From Doryteuthis pealeii (Eukaryota > Mollusca > Cephalopoda > Myopsida > Loliginidae): a stretch of DNA of 64,000 nt. The notes beneath the pieces were generated by a model. The model saw only the letters and a list, made by a program, of their open reading frames with translations. It was not told the origin of the DNA and did not search any database. The translations under genes and the position numbers were made by a program. The stretch is taken from positions 76,524,985 through 76,588,984 of the forward strand of contig CM042151.1 of the NCBI GenBank assembly GCA_023376005.1, read 5' to 3'. Shown here in pieces: positions 1 to 11,547 of the stretch (its first letter is position 1; the number at the start of each line of letters is the position of its first letter).

Positions 1-451
1 ATGGATCAAATGGATCCATTTTCAAATTATTTACATTAGATAGGAATACTTGATACTACATAAACATGTTAAAAAAAAAATCTTTTAAGAAACATCTGCA
101 CAAAAGATGTAAATAAGAAAGTACAATGAACATGATTCCATAAGCTCTAGGCTTATATAGCCCTTGTATCAGTACTACTGTATGGCTGCACCACTTGGAC
201 CCTAGAGTGTCTGAGAATAAGATAGATGGGTAATTTCATGTCAAATCATCCAGGCCATGTCACCCCACTTTAATTTTTCTGAAATTTTGTCCAAGTGTGA
301 ATTATGATAAAGTTAGCCAATCCCCAAAATTTGAGCTTCCAATTCCAAAAATTGGTGGAGTTATGTTGATTTTTAGCCCTTCAAATTTGGGGGGGGGGGT
401 CATGAATTAATGCATTTTTTGACTTTTAATTCTATTTCTTTTCATTTACAG
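1..451. other. Intron or flank upstream of the zinc-finger exon
   Basis: No coding signal was seen. Positions 1-56 are an inverted match to 2808-2861, so the zinc-finger exon lies between inverted arms. A G-run lies near 390-400. A pyrimidine-rich stretch ends in a good splice acceptor (ttcatttacag) with AG at 450-451, which places an exon start at 452. Confidence 0.6.
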
Positions 452-541
452 ATTGTCCAAGCTGAAGGAGAAGATATGGATGTATTGTTAAGATTTTTAT
501 AAGAATAAAATCGAAAGCTTTCAGTTATTCATTTGAACATA
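452..541 (+). other. 5' untranslated part of the zinc-finger terminal exon
   Basis: The stretch runs from the AG acceptor at 450-451 to the first in-frame ATG at 542. It has no sustained reading frame joined to the finger array. The ATG has an A at -3. A single large coding exon preceded by a short 5' UTR segment is a common layout for invertebrate multi-finger genes. Any earlier exon lies outside the window. Confidence 0.5.
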
Positions 542-2009
542 ATGCAACCTTCGGAAGATATTCCACCAGATATGGAAACAAAACCACTTGTTTGCGAAAT
601 CTGTAGTCTGGCCCTTTCTTCATCTTCTGAGATGGAAATTCACATGCAAAAACACACGGATAAGAAGAGAATTTCCTGTGAAGTTTGTGAGGCTTCATTC
701 TCAAGTGAGTCTTGCATGAAACAGCACATGACAATACATAATGGCGAAAAGCCATATGCTTGTGAAGTTTGTGGATCTGTATTTTCAGAAAGGGAAAATT
801 TGCAAAACCACATGCAAATACATACAGAGGAAAAACTATTGTCCTGTGACATTTGTGGGTCTACATTTTCACATAGTCCACACTTAAAAAGACACATGCG
901 TACGCACAGTGCAGAGAAACCATACACTTGTGAGGTTTGTGACTCTGCTTTTTCTTTTATTTCAAAACTAAAAGAACATGTGCTAACCCACACAGGAGAG
1001 AAACCATTTTCTTGTGAAATTTGCTCTGCTAGGTTCTCATCAAAATCCAATTTAAAACAACACACGCGAACACATACAGGAGAAAAACCTTATTCTTGTG
1101 AATTTTGTGGGTCTGAATTTACACTCAGTACACATTTAAAACGACACATGCATATACACACCAGAGAGAAACCCTTTTCTTGTGAAGTTTGTGGATCTGC
1201 TTTTTCACGCAGTTCTGATCTAAAACTGCACATTAGAACTCACACTGGAGAGAAAATATTCTTTTGTGAAGTTTGTGGAGCAGCATTTTCAACTAATGCA
1301 CATTTGAAACGACACATTCAATCACATACAGGAGAAAGACCTTTTCCTTGTGAACGTTTGCGGAGCGCAGCTTTCATGTAAAGAAACATTAAAAAAACAT
1401 ATGCTTAGGCATGCTGGAGAGAAACCATTTCCTTGCAAAATTTGTGGATCAGCATTTTCCAGAAGTACTCAGTTAAAAGAACATATGGAAACACACAGTG
1501 GAGAAACGCCATTTTCTTGTGACATTTGTGAATCAAGATTTTCAACGTCGTTACATCTAAAGCAACACAGAAAAATACACATAGGAAATAAGCCATTTAC
1601 TTGTGAAGTGTGTGACTCCTCATTTTCTACAAGTTCTCACTTAAAAGACCACATGCGATCACACACCGGAGAAAGACCTTTTGCCTGTGAAATTTGTGGT
1701 GTTGCATTTGCAAGGAATTCCCACTTAAAAGAACACATACGTAGACATACAGGAGAAAAACCGTTTGCGTGTGAACTTTGTGAAGCTGCTTTTTCACATA
1801 GTTCACACTTAAAAAGACACATGCTGACACATACTGGAGAGAAGCCATATGCTTGTGAAGTGTGTGGATCAGCCTTCTCTTTGAGGTCAAATTTGAAGGA
1901 ACATATGCGAACACACACAGGAGAGAAGCCATTTTCTTGTGAAGTTTGTGGTGTTTCCTTTTCTAGGAACTCATTTTTGAAACAGCATATGCAGGCACAT
2001 GTTGCATAG
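542..2009 (+). CDS. C2H2 zinc-finger protein with 17 fingers, frameshifted in finger 10
   Basis: Seventeen tandem C-x2-C-x12-H-x3-H fingers joined by HTGEKP-type linkers are readable, nearly all with the CEVCG/CEICG plus LK.H pattern. They fill one exon with no other domain, which suggests a sequence-specific nucleic-acid-binding nuclear protein; the target is unknown. The frame opened at ATG 542 runs through nine fingers and stops at 1379-1381. An extra C at 1355, inside finger 10 just after its first cysteine, shifts the frame. Removing that base gives one continuous frame to the stop at 2009, about 488 codons. Finger 1 lacks the usual aromatic core residue. Finger 10 has Gln-Leu where its neighbours have Ala/Ser-Phe. 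Fingers 11-17 are otherwise intact, so a recent mutation or a base-calling error is as likely as a dead gene. If the shift is real, the product is 279 residues with nine full fingers. No KRAB, SCAN or BTB domain is visible. Confidence 0.85.
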
Positions 2010-2165
2010 ACATTTCATTGAGAATTTTTTTGTGTTAAATTTGCAATTCTATCTCAAAACTTACTTCCAGTACTCTCAATCATATTTATATAACAATTTC
2101 ATATAATATAAAAGTTTCTTTCTTTGAAGATAATGACTAATGAATGTGACAGTTAAAAGTGTTTT

Positions 2166-2194
2166 AATAAAAGAGTTAAATCTAATTTAATAAA
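2166..2194 (+). terminator. Candidate poly(A) signals of the zinc-finger gene
   Basis: Two AATAAA hexamers, at 2166-2171 and 2189-2194, lie about 160-185 bases after the last finger's stop codon. This is a plausible 3' UTR length. AATAAA is frequent by chance in DNA this AT-rich, so the assignment rests on position. Confidence 0.45.
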
Positions 2195-2807
2195 AGAATT
2201 AGATTTAAACTTCTTCTAACTGAAAGTCGACATTTCATGTGTTTTATTTTCTATTCAGGCCCAGGAAAGGGTCAGTATCACTTATCTGAGAGTGTCCACA
2301 TTCTCCATGCCAGTGAGTGCTTATTTCTTAATAGATCTAATATATCACATTTGCATAATTAAAGAGCTGGGACTAGCTTGCACTGGAGCTGAATGTAAGT
2401 ATGTAGTTGGATGTAGAATTTCTCTATGCATAAATCATTATTGCCTTTGATATGCATTTCTTTAAATTTGTGAGTTTTAAGAAAATCACTTTTTTTCAGG
2501 TATTGAATTTTTATTTTTTTATGTTTACTTTGCGATTTGATCTTTCTAGAAATGCAAAAATTAGGGACTGGAAAAGGTTTTTCTTCAAATAACCAAAGGT
2601 AAAAAAAAACAAAAAAAAAACTTCATTTTGAAAAGTGATTTTTTTTCAACTTTTTTTTCTTTAATAAAATAAGTGATTCATTATAAAATTAAGTCATTAT
2701 TGAATACTTTGGTGAAAATTTCATTAAAATCAGACAATTTCATGATTTTTTATAATAGTTTGAAAATTTAAAAAAGAAATCTCTTTTTGATTTTTGATCA
2801 TATATTA

Positions 2808-2861
2808 ATCAAGTATTCCTATCTAATACGAATAATTTGCAAACAGATCTATTTGATCCAT
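2808..2861. repeat. Inverted arm matching window bases 1-56
   Basis: The reverse complement of this stretch matches the first 56 bases of the window with a few mismatches. The paired arms enclose the whole zinc-finger exon, about 2.8 kb. The left arm may continue beyond the window. Confidence 0.6.
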
Positions 2862-2995
2862 AGATAGGATGCTAACAGGTACTACCACTCCAGGTTAGAA
2901 TGGATCTAGAAGTAATAGCAATAAAGGGGTACTTCATCCCTGCCTCAGATCTCCAGAACTGGAGTCTCACCATCTGATACTGTTTAGCATAATTC
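2861..2995 (+). repeat. Fragment of dispersed repeat B
   Basis: It matches the interior of the longer copies at 9583-10215 and 23505-23990. The shared words are 'ctaacaggtactaccactcc' and the 'aactggaacctcaccatc' region. It is more diverged than either longer copy and truncated at both ends. Confidence 0.6.
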
Positions 2996-3020
2996 CAAAA
3001 ACACAACCTTTTTTTGGCTG

Positions 3021-3489
3021 ACTTCTGATTTAGGTCAGAAAATTAAAACAGAAAGTTTTTTGGTGGTCCTCAAAGACAGTTTAACTACAGTCTATGAATT
3101 AACATTTTGCGAATTGGATTACGGTTTTAGGGGATTAAGGTTGTTTTTAATTACGTATTGCTTAAAAAAACAAAAAAACACCCAAATTACTATACATTTA
3201 ATTAACCATTGAAATTAATCATTGAATCTATTATTAAGGCAGTTGTTTGTGTTAGTATTGCAATTAATTTCAATTAAACTTAGTTTAAAAAAATAATTTT
3301 CAACATTAAATGTATAGTAATTTTTTTTTTGTTGTTTATTTTTTTAAAGCAATACGTAATTAAAAACAATCGTAATCCCCTAAAACTGTAACCCTATTCG
3401 CAAAATGTTAATTCATAGACTGTAGTTAAACTATTATTGGGTACCACCAAAAAACTTTCCGTTTTAATTTTCCGACCTAAATCAGAAGT
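3021..3489. mobile_element. Foldback (MITE-like) element, copy 1
   Basis: Two arms of about 220 bases are inverted copies of each other around a centre near 3255. The left arm begins ttctgatttaggtc and the right ends gacctaaatcagaa. Both contain the 'gcaatacgtaat' region in opposite orientation. A second copy with the same palindromic layout is at 61905-62284. No reading frame is present, so this is probably a non-autonomous DNA element. Confidence 0.65.
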
Positions 3490-3615
3490 TTTTGAGGGGG
3501 GGGCGGGTAGCAGATAAAAATGCCGTAAACAAAAATTACCCGAAAAAGAAATAAACATGTTTTTTTAGTCACTTTTTGTCCATCTTTTGAACAGCCTTTC
3601 CCTAAAACACTGTTA

Positions 3616-3666
3616 GTTCCGGGTTCGGCACAACCTGTTACTAACGGGTATTATCGAACCCGGAAC
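3616..3666. repeat. Hairpin with a perfect 12-bp stem
   Basis: gttccgggttcg at 3616-3627 pairs exactly with cgaacccggaac at 3655-3666 across a 27-base loop. The stem is much more GC-rich than its surroundings. The corresponding place in the duplicated block at about 35000 has lost most of it. Function is unknown. Confidence 0.55.
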
Positions 3667-3879
3667 CTTGTGGTTCCCAGGCGCATGTTCTAATTTTTTT
3701 AATGTAATATTCTATCAAGCACTAAATAGTTTTATTCTTTCTCTCTCTTTTTTTTTTTTTTTTATCAACTATAAACATAGATTTCTACGAGCTACTTTTG
3801 TTCATATATTGTCATACATCCACAAGGACCTTTCTTCTTTCTTTTTATTCTTAATGAACCAAATCAGGTCACACCCCAG

Positions 3880-4091
3880 GGTGCGTACTTTAGAAATAGA
3901 ATACGAGGAAAACCCGGACATTCATCGTTATTACGTGTCAACGCATACACACACCTTTGGTATTGACCAAAAAATACTTTAAAGGAGTGGTCGTGTTTAC
4001 ATCCGGAAAGCATACACGATATTATACTGCATTCAGTTTTTCGACGAGCATAGAATAAAACAGAACGCGTAGCAGTTTTGCTGTAAAGAAG
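3880..4091 (+). promoter_or_regulatory. Probable ARRDC promoter and 5' UTR
   Basis: This is the stretch immediately upstream of the ARRDC ATG. It has a TATA-like run (gatattatactgcatt) followed by tcagttttt, which could serve as an initiator. It is largely conserved in the duplicate before 35341, except that the TATA-like run is missing there. No upstream exon is evident, so translation probably starts in the first exon. Confidence 0.4.
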
Positions 4092-4212
4092 ATGGGGAAA
4101 TTAAAACGATTTACTATTGAAATTTTCGAAAATCAAACACTAATATATTACCCGGGCCAGTCTGTAGCAGGCACGGTTAAAGTTGAGCTGTCAGAAACTA
4201 AGACATTTAGAG
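4092..4212 (+). CDS. ARRDC exon 1
   Basis: It begins ATG GGG AAA and encodes 40 residues plus one base (MGKLKRFTIEIFENQTLIYY and onward). It contains the typical first arrestin strands and the YYPGQ turn. The donor is gtaagt at 4213. It is nearly the same length and sequence as the duplicate at 35341-35461. Confidence 0.88.
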
Positions 4213-7200
4213 GTAAGTGTATATTTTTATACAATACGGAGTTGTAAACTCATTACTGTAGTACTCGTGTTATGAACGACTTTTTTTTTTAAAAGACTAA
4301 TGTTTCATCTAAAAATCAAGGGATCGTTCATTTGCACGAGATATATTTTTGCTATGTCAAAACTTTATTTTATTTCTAGGTCTGACCTTGCTGTAACTTC
4401 GGTCCAAATGTCCCCACGTATGACTAAAACTTTAAAACAAGGACGTCCCCATCGTCCATTTACAACTGAACAGCGAGTTCGATCCTCGCTGGATTACCCA
4501 TATTTATTTGTGTCAAACCCTACACGTGGTGAACGGTTTGAGTAAATATTTTTTATTTATTTATTACTAGACCAAAACAAAGGCTATTATTTCGTTATCT
4601 TCAAGATATGCACTCCCGAATATTTCATTTATCTTTTATTTTATTTTATTTTATTTTTTTAAGGTGCTCTCTCTTCAAATTAGCAGTATGTGTCAGTCTC
4701 ATACGTTCTTTTGATCTTCTTCGTTCGGGAAAATAAACTTGTTTTTCTTCTGAATTTTGAAATGATTTTCTTATTTGTTTTTAATTTAAATTCATTGTTA
4801 AAAAGTTTTCGATTCATTTTTAATTAAAAAATGTTCATTGAGACATAACCATTGAAAAGTGCCAAAAATAATCTGATCATTAGAAATATTCATTGATGAT
4901 TTTATTGTAAAACAAAATTATTTAAGAATTTAAATGAAAAACAAGTTTATTTTCCACAAAAAGTAGATCAACAGAGCGAACGAGGCTGAGTCCTGCCACT
5001 AATTTGAACGGTGCATTCCTACCCCAAACCCCAACCCCTGAAAATCTTGGGAGTGAGTATCTTGAAGATAACACTATAATGAATAGTAAACAAGAGGTAT
5101 CTCCAGAATCGGGTCACGTGGTCAGTTTAGGCAATATTGAATACACGAAAGTAAATATTTTTGAACTTTGTTTTTTAAAAATCTCGCAAAAAATAAGTAA
5201 CGATCATACAGAGTTGTTACAAAGAAAAACAGTTAATTCAAAGATCAAATTATCCGATTGGGGAAAATTACACCGTTATCTTAAAAAATAAATAAGCCTG
5301 TCCGTTTTACATGCAACAGGGTAATTTTTATGTAGAGATCCAGACTGTAAAATTACATATTATCTCTCTTTGACATTTAAATGTATGGGTGGCTGTATTC
5401 GACATAGTTGTTTTATTGTGCATATTCAATAACTGATTATTGGTTTTCAACAATTTTTGAAAGTTTTTTTGTCATAGTTTCAGAATAACTCTGGAATGTT
5501 TTTTAGTTGAACTTATAAGAAATTATTATTAAAATTTACTTTTAAAATTTCACAGTGTAATTAACTTTTTTCAAATAATTTCGTTAGAGTTTGCGCCCGT
5601 TCAAAATTAAAATCGAAAAAGAAATGAAATGAATAAAAGATTTGAAAAACTTGAATATTAAAATTTACTATTAAAATTTCACAGTGAAATTGACTTTAAA
5701 AAGATTATGCCAGTCGAATTTGCACCCGTTCAAATTCTAAATCGAAAAAGAAATGAAATGTATGGAAATTTTAATTACTAGTAAAATTTACTATTGAAAT
5801 TTATTATTAAAATTACACAGTGGAAGTAACTCTTTTTCCAATTATGCCGGCGGTTTGGGTAATTTTTAAATCGAAATGAAATTAATGAAAATTTGAATAT
5901 TTTTTCTAAGAGAAAAACTGATAAAATAATAAAGAATTACTTACTTTTATTTCAAATAGTTGAAAATGAAATTTTTACGCTTAAAAAAAAAACAAAAAAA
6001 CCCAAAAAAACAATATTTAGTAGAGTGGAACGCGTCTCGTCTCCTTGTAGAAGAACAAATATGTCAGTTTTGCTCTTCCGTATATTATAAGAATCAAACA
6101 TTACTATTCAACAATAAAAATCTCTTAAATACTCTTAAAAATATTAATATATCGTGGATCGGACAAATTTTTAGTTCACCTGAATTCTAAAATTCAGTGT
6201 TATATTATATTTAAATGTCAGTGAAAAATTTGATTTGTACACACACAAAAAAAAGAAGATTTTTAAACATTAAAAAAAATCATTTAAGCACACAAAAGAT
6301 TTAAAATCTCTTAAAAAATAATTTCTTTCAAAAATTTTTTCTTGACGATCTAATAGAATATAGTACATATCAATTAAAAAAGCAACAAAAAAAGGTTTTC
6401 AAATAGTAATATTATAGCCACTGGCATTAACGTCGTCTGCTAGGAGTTTTAAAAGCGAATTGAAAATAATTAAATCTATTATTTAAGGTCAAACTTTGTT
6501 TAAATCGATAAGTAGTAACATAATGACCATCATTAAAAAAAGAAAAATATTATTACAATATGCAATTTATTTTTAATACATTTTATACATTAAAAATCGT
6601 CCGAATTTCAACAAAAAGTTACGTTGAATTTATTTTGATTTATCGTGTTCAATAATGGCTTTAAATATTTTAAAAATACTTATAAACATTTCTTTTTAGA
6701 AATAAGTAAAGCGTTACTTTAAATACATATTCATTAAATGTTACTGAAATTTTTCACACTCGTTTTAACTTTTAACCAAGGAAAATCCGTTTTTTGTATG
6801 TAAAAAAATCAAAAATATATTTAGTTTCATTGAAAATAAAATGTGCGTATTATTTACGTTTCGTGTATGGTATTCCATAATTGCCATAATATTTTTTTGT
6901 GTTGTTTGATTGACGTAAAACCCGGTTTTTGACAAAATGAATTTAGCACCGTCTCCTAAAAATAAAGAACTTTTTAGAATTTTTTTTTTTTACAATCTGA
7001 TAGATTGGTGTGCAATCAATAATAATCCATTGAAGGAAAAAAACAAAAATTAAAAACAAAAATTTTAGATGTGGTTCCAGATAGTCCTGTCCGGCCAAAC
7101 ATGACAAGAATTTAGAATTGCATTTTTTTAAATTTTAGTTAAAAAAAAAAAAGTTAATTTAAAGATAAAAAGTGAGAAAACATCAATTAGAATTTGAATA

Positions 7201-10200
7201 TTTTTATTAAAAAGGAATAATTGAATTAAAAATAGTAATAATGAAATGAACTTACCTTAACTTATTAGATATTGAATCTTTCGGTTAAATTACTGACACA
7301 AACAATAACTCTCCTGAATAGAGAGGAAGATATTTTATGTTTTTAAAACATAAAACATTTGGCCTTCCATAGAATTATTGGTCAAACATTATGTTTTTTT
7401 TTTATTGAAAATCAATTCAATTGTTTTAAAATATGTGGCCTTGATATTAAGTTTAAAATGTTACATTTTCAGTTTCTAGAAATAAATATCTATTTAATGC
7501 AAACCTTACTTTATACCCTCGAGTTAATAAGTTTTGAAGAAAAATTCTATTTTCGCAGAAAAAATATCGATATATAATTTTTTTTAATAAGATAATAGTC
7601 AATTAAATAATTATGGAAATGAGTAAAAAAGAAATCTCCTAAAAAAATTATTTTATATTTTTTTTTACATTTTATTTTTCGATTTTCGGTACTTATTTTC
7701 TCATAGGAGCTCCACCGTAAAAAAATTTTTTTTGTTTCTATTCATAACTTCGGTCTTTTATTCAAGAAATGAAATTCAGTCATAAGCTGTAAATAGTAAT
7801 TAAGAATAATTAAAAAAATAATTTATCCATAATTTACATGAATCAGAGATCTATTTAATTCTAAAATTAGGGTTAGGGTTAGGGGTTTGTGTTAGCAGTT
7901 ATTATTATAACTTTATAATATACTTAGCTCACATACTATAAGACATGATTTCTTAGGCCACATTCAAAAGATAGGCCACATACTATAATGGTACCAATAA
8001 TTCTAACATGTTTTTAAGATAATTCCATGGAGAATTAACTTTTGTTAACATTTTTCATAACTTTCTGTCGATTTTGTTCGTATGGTAGGGACCTCCAATT
8101 TGCCTTGGGAAATCCCCCCCCCCACCTATAGTTAACTTTTAAATCTTCAAATCTTTTTTTTCTTTTTTTTTCTGCTTATCAATTTTATTTTTTTCCTGAA
8201 TTTTTTGTGTTATTCAGGATTTAATCTTTTTAGAAATGCAAAAATTAGGGACTGGAATAATTACATGAAAAGGTAAAAAAAAAACAAAAAAAAAAAACAA
8301 AACCTACTTTCTAAGTTGATTAAAAAAAAAATTTTTTTTAAAAAACTATTTTACAAAAAAAAAAAAAAATACACACTACCAATTTACCCTAATTAATTGG
8401 ATTTTTTTTTTTTTTTTTCCGCTTATCAATTTTATTTTTTTCCTGAATTTTTTGTGTTATTCAGGATTTAATCTTTTTAGAAATGCAAAAATTAGGGACT
8501 GGAATAATTACATGAAAAGGTTAAAAAAAAGAAAAAACCTACATTCTAAGTTGATTAAAAAAAAAATTTTTTTAAAACTATTTTACAAAAAAAAAAAAAA
8601 AAATACACACTACCAATTTACCCTAATTAATTGGATTTTCTTTTTTTTTACAGGTCTTTCAATAACAATTTGTGGTGAAAGTGTGGTTAAATGGGAGGAA
8701 ACCCGTTCGGAGGGATCAGGATCAAACTCTACAACAACTACTGACACATATACTAATCATGAAAGATATTTCAAAGAAAGAATTATTCTTTATGGATCTG
8801 GTAAGACTGACCCCCAACCTCAACCCTGATCTTGACCCCCACACACTTTTCCTTAAGAGAGAATTATCCTTTCAGTGAAATCAAATCAGAAATTCCCCAA
8901 GAAAGGTTAGTAACCTTTCAAAGGGGACAAGATGTCTTGCATAATATAAATATGGTAGACTCTAAGCGTCAATACATGTCTTTATCTATTATCAAATAGT
9001 TGCATTAGAATTGGACAAACATACTTAGGAATGTAACGTTTGAATTAATTAAACATGAATGTTCTGAAGACAAGGAGATCATTTTTTTCTTTTTACATCT
9101 ATCATGTAAATGTGTAGATTCTCAACAAGAGAAAAACCTTTTCCAATTGATATTAAAACTACACGTTGGAGAATGTTTGTTCCTTCTGTAAAAACCCTCT
9201 ACAAACTAAAGCATTTTTGTCTAACACTGCATTGTTTTATTGATATGTTTACTTAAGAGCTATTGCTAAATAGTTCAATATGTAAAAAGTATAATAATCT
9301 TGATTAAACTCTCTCTCACTATTTTTTTTTCTTTCTTTTCTTCTTTTCATCTTTTCATTATGTTCGATTGAAACAGATTAGCATTATCGCTTCTGTATGC
9401 AAACCTCCTCTGTCTATCTTTCCCTACTCTCTCTATATATATTGATATGCATGTTCCTAAATCTTCCATCCATTATCATCCTGAAAAACCCTCTGGTTAA
9501 AATGAGACCGCCCAAATTGTTCACAAATTTCTCATTTGTCCCATTCTATTTCACCCAATTTTCAAAATGAAACATTCCAAAGTTTGGTTTGTTTTGTTTT
9601 GTTTTACGGCATATCAACCTCGGTGGGTCATTTAATGCCAACAAAGTTGTGAAATAAATTCATTCTTAATGCATAATACAATTTTGTTTATAAACTCATG
9701 TTTTTTCTATTCAACTCATAGATGGGACCCTAACAGGTACTACCACTCCAGGTCAGAGTGGACCAGGGAGCAATGGTGATGAAGGGGTGCTCCACATTCC
9801 CCAAACCTTCAGAACTGGAACCTCACCATCAGATAGAGTTTAATGTCATTCCCAGGACAATAGACTCTCAGCCACCGCCTTCTAGCACCCATATGAAAAG
9901 AAGTATTGGGGGTTGCCATAAGGGCAATAGGGTTGGGGCAATCATATAGGTGCTAGGACATGACGTGGCCAGCCGATTGATCGGAGGGGGCCTCCTGGAC
10001 CGCCTGTCTAGCCCAAGACAAGCCTAAAGTGGAATATTGCAAGTCATGTACTGCTCAGCCACCTGGGTTCACGGGTCACCACCCATGGCCAACAGGTGGC
10101 CCCATGGGGAAGTCTTACCCCTCTGCAGAAGTGCAGTCAGTGCATTCTAACGCCCCAGCCGACAGGGCGGGAAACATATTCCAAATGGTCTTGATTAAAT

Positions 10201-11503
10201 GTCCAATGTAAAATTAAAAGGAATTGAAAAAAAAGAAGTTATTATTATTGGATCCTTTCTGTCCAAAATAAAAATTTATCTGCATCTGCGCAAGTGACTC
10301 TGCATACCAATTCTTGAGTGACAGTCTTTGGTGCAGTGAATGCACACAAACTGTGATACTTTCTGGGGCTGTTGGCTTTTCTTTTCTCTTTCTGGCTCTC
10401 TTTTCTGTTGAGGCTACTCTCCTCTGCCCCACCCCTCTCCATCCCTTGCTTAATGTTTAGGCGCCAGGCCGCTCAATTTTTTGCATCTACCTCTCACGTG
10501 TTTGTGTCAATATGGCATATCCTCATAGCCCTCCTGTAGACATCTTTAAATCGTAGACATGGTCTACCAACCGATCGGGAGCCTTTTACTAATTCGCCGT
10601 ACAAACAATCTTTTGGGATGCATCTCATGTCATCCTGGCCTCCTGCCTTAATTTACGCTATGCTTTAGCAAACCAGAGTCAGGCAAATTTCCAGCCCAAC
10701 TTAAATATTTTCTGAGTCATGTTTTTGTCACCTTTTTGTCAGTAGATTAATGCAGATATTTTAAATGCCTTCCCCCAGATTTTCATCGACTGACCAATGT
10801 AAATATTTTACAACCCTCCCCCCCCTTTAAGAATGAGTGAGAGAGTTAAATCAAGATTATTATACTTTTTACATACTGAACTATTTAGCAATAGCTCTTA
10901 AGTAAACATATCAAACGTAATAATTAAATTATCATATCCACAGGTCCTGCTAGTTAGTATTGAAACCAAACAACTGTGTCCAGATTATTTGTATTACATA
11001 TGAATACTTAATATCTTATAACTATGTGCAACCCCGCCACCCACTCCCCCCAAAAAAAAAACTCTAAAAAAACAACAACACAAAAAATGTAAATATGAAT
11101 GTAATAGGAATGTGATTCCCTGGGCATAAAATAACCCTAAACTGTTTGACATGCCATTAAAATCAGTCAATCAATCAATTCTTACCCTGTGTAGATGATT
11201 ACTTCAGCTAGTGTGTTTGTTGAATGCATATATTTATAGCTTGCAAAAGTCAAGAGAATTGACATAGAATGAAGAGTGCTTGTTTGTGTAATGGTTATCA
11301 TCACAGGAAATGGACATGACTTCATGTCACATAGCACTAATACTCTTGGGAAAGGTATGAATCTAAATATTCTCTCTCCAGCTATGAGTAAATTGTATTG
11401 GTATAGTAAGCAGTGTAGGAGAAGAAACACTCTGAACTCAAACAATAGAGAGTTTCTTCTGATTAGTCAAACTCTTTTGAGAATTCCTCATATAAGTCCT
11501 ACT

Positions 11504-11547
<44 letters not shown>

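Larger units (their letters stand above)
3590..5100 (+). repeat. Segmental duplication, copy A (ARRDC promoter and exon 1)
   Basis: This block and 34960-36390 align along most of their length: upstream sequence, exon 1, the donor site and the first part of intron 1. The shared end is near an AT-rich stretch before 5100. Copy B lacks a hairpin and a 16-bp promoter stretch found here. Both copies lie in the same orientation, about 31 kb apart. Confidence 0.8.
4213..8653 (+). other. ARRDC intron 1
   Basis: About 4.4 kb. It holds the end of the segmental duplication, AT-rich repeat modules that recur inverted at 59.5-61 kb, a TTAGGG-type motif at 7867-7885, and a tandem duplication of about 245 bp abutting the acceptor. 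No coding exon was seen within it. Confidence 0.7.

Noticed and set aside
525..1932. Minus-strand open frames opposite the zinc-finger array
   Set aside because: They mirror the repetitive finger codons and show no domain of their own; the plus-strand fingers explain them.
4300..4545. Open frame after ARRDC exon 1, repeated at 35544-35771, with a B-box-like 'gttcgatcctcgctgg'
   Set aside because: Lies in intron 1 of both copies, has indel differences that change the frame, and lacks an A box. Splicing to it from exon 1 in phase 1 gives an immediate stop.
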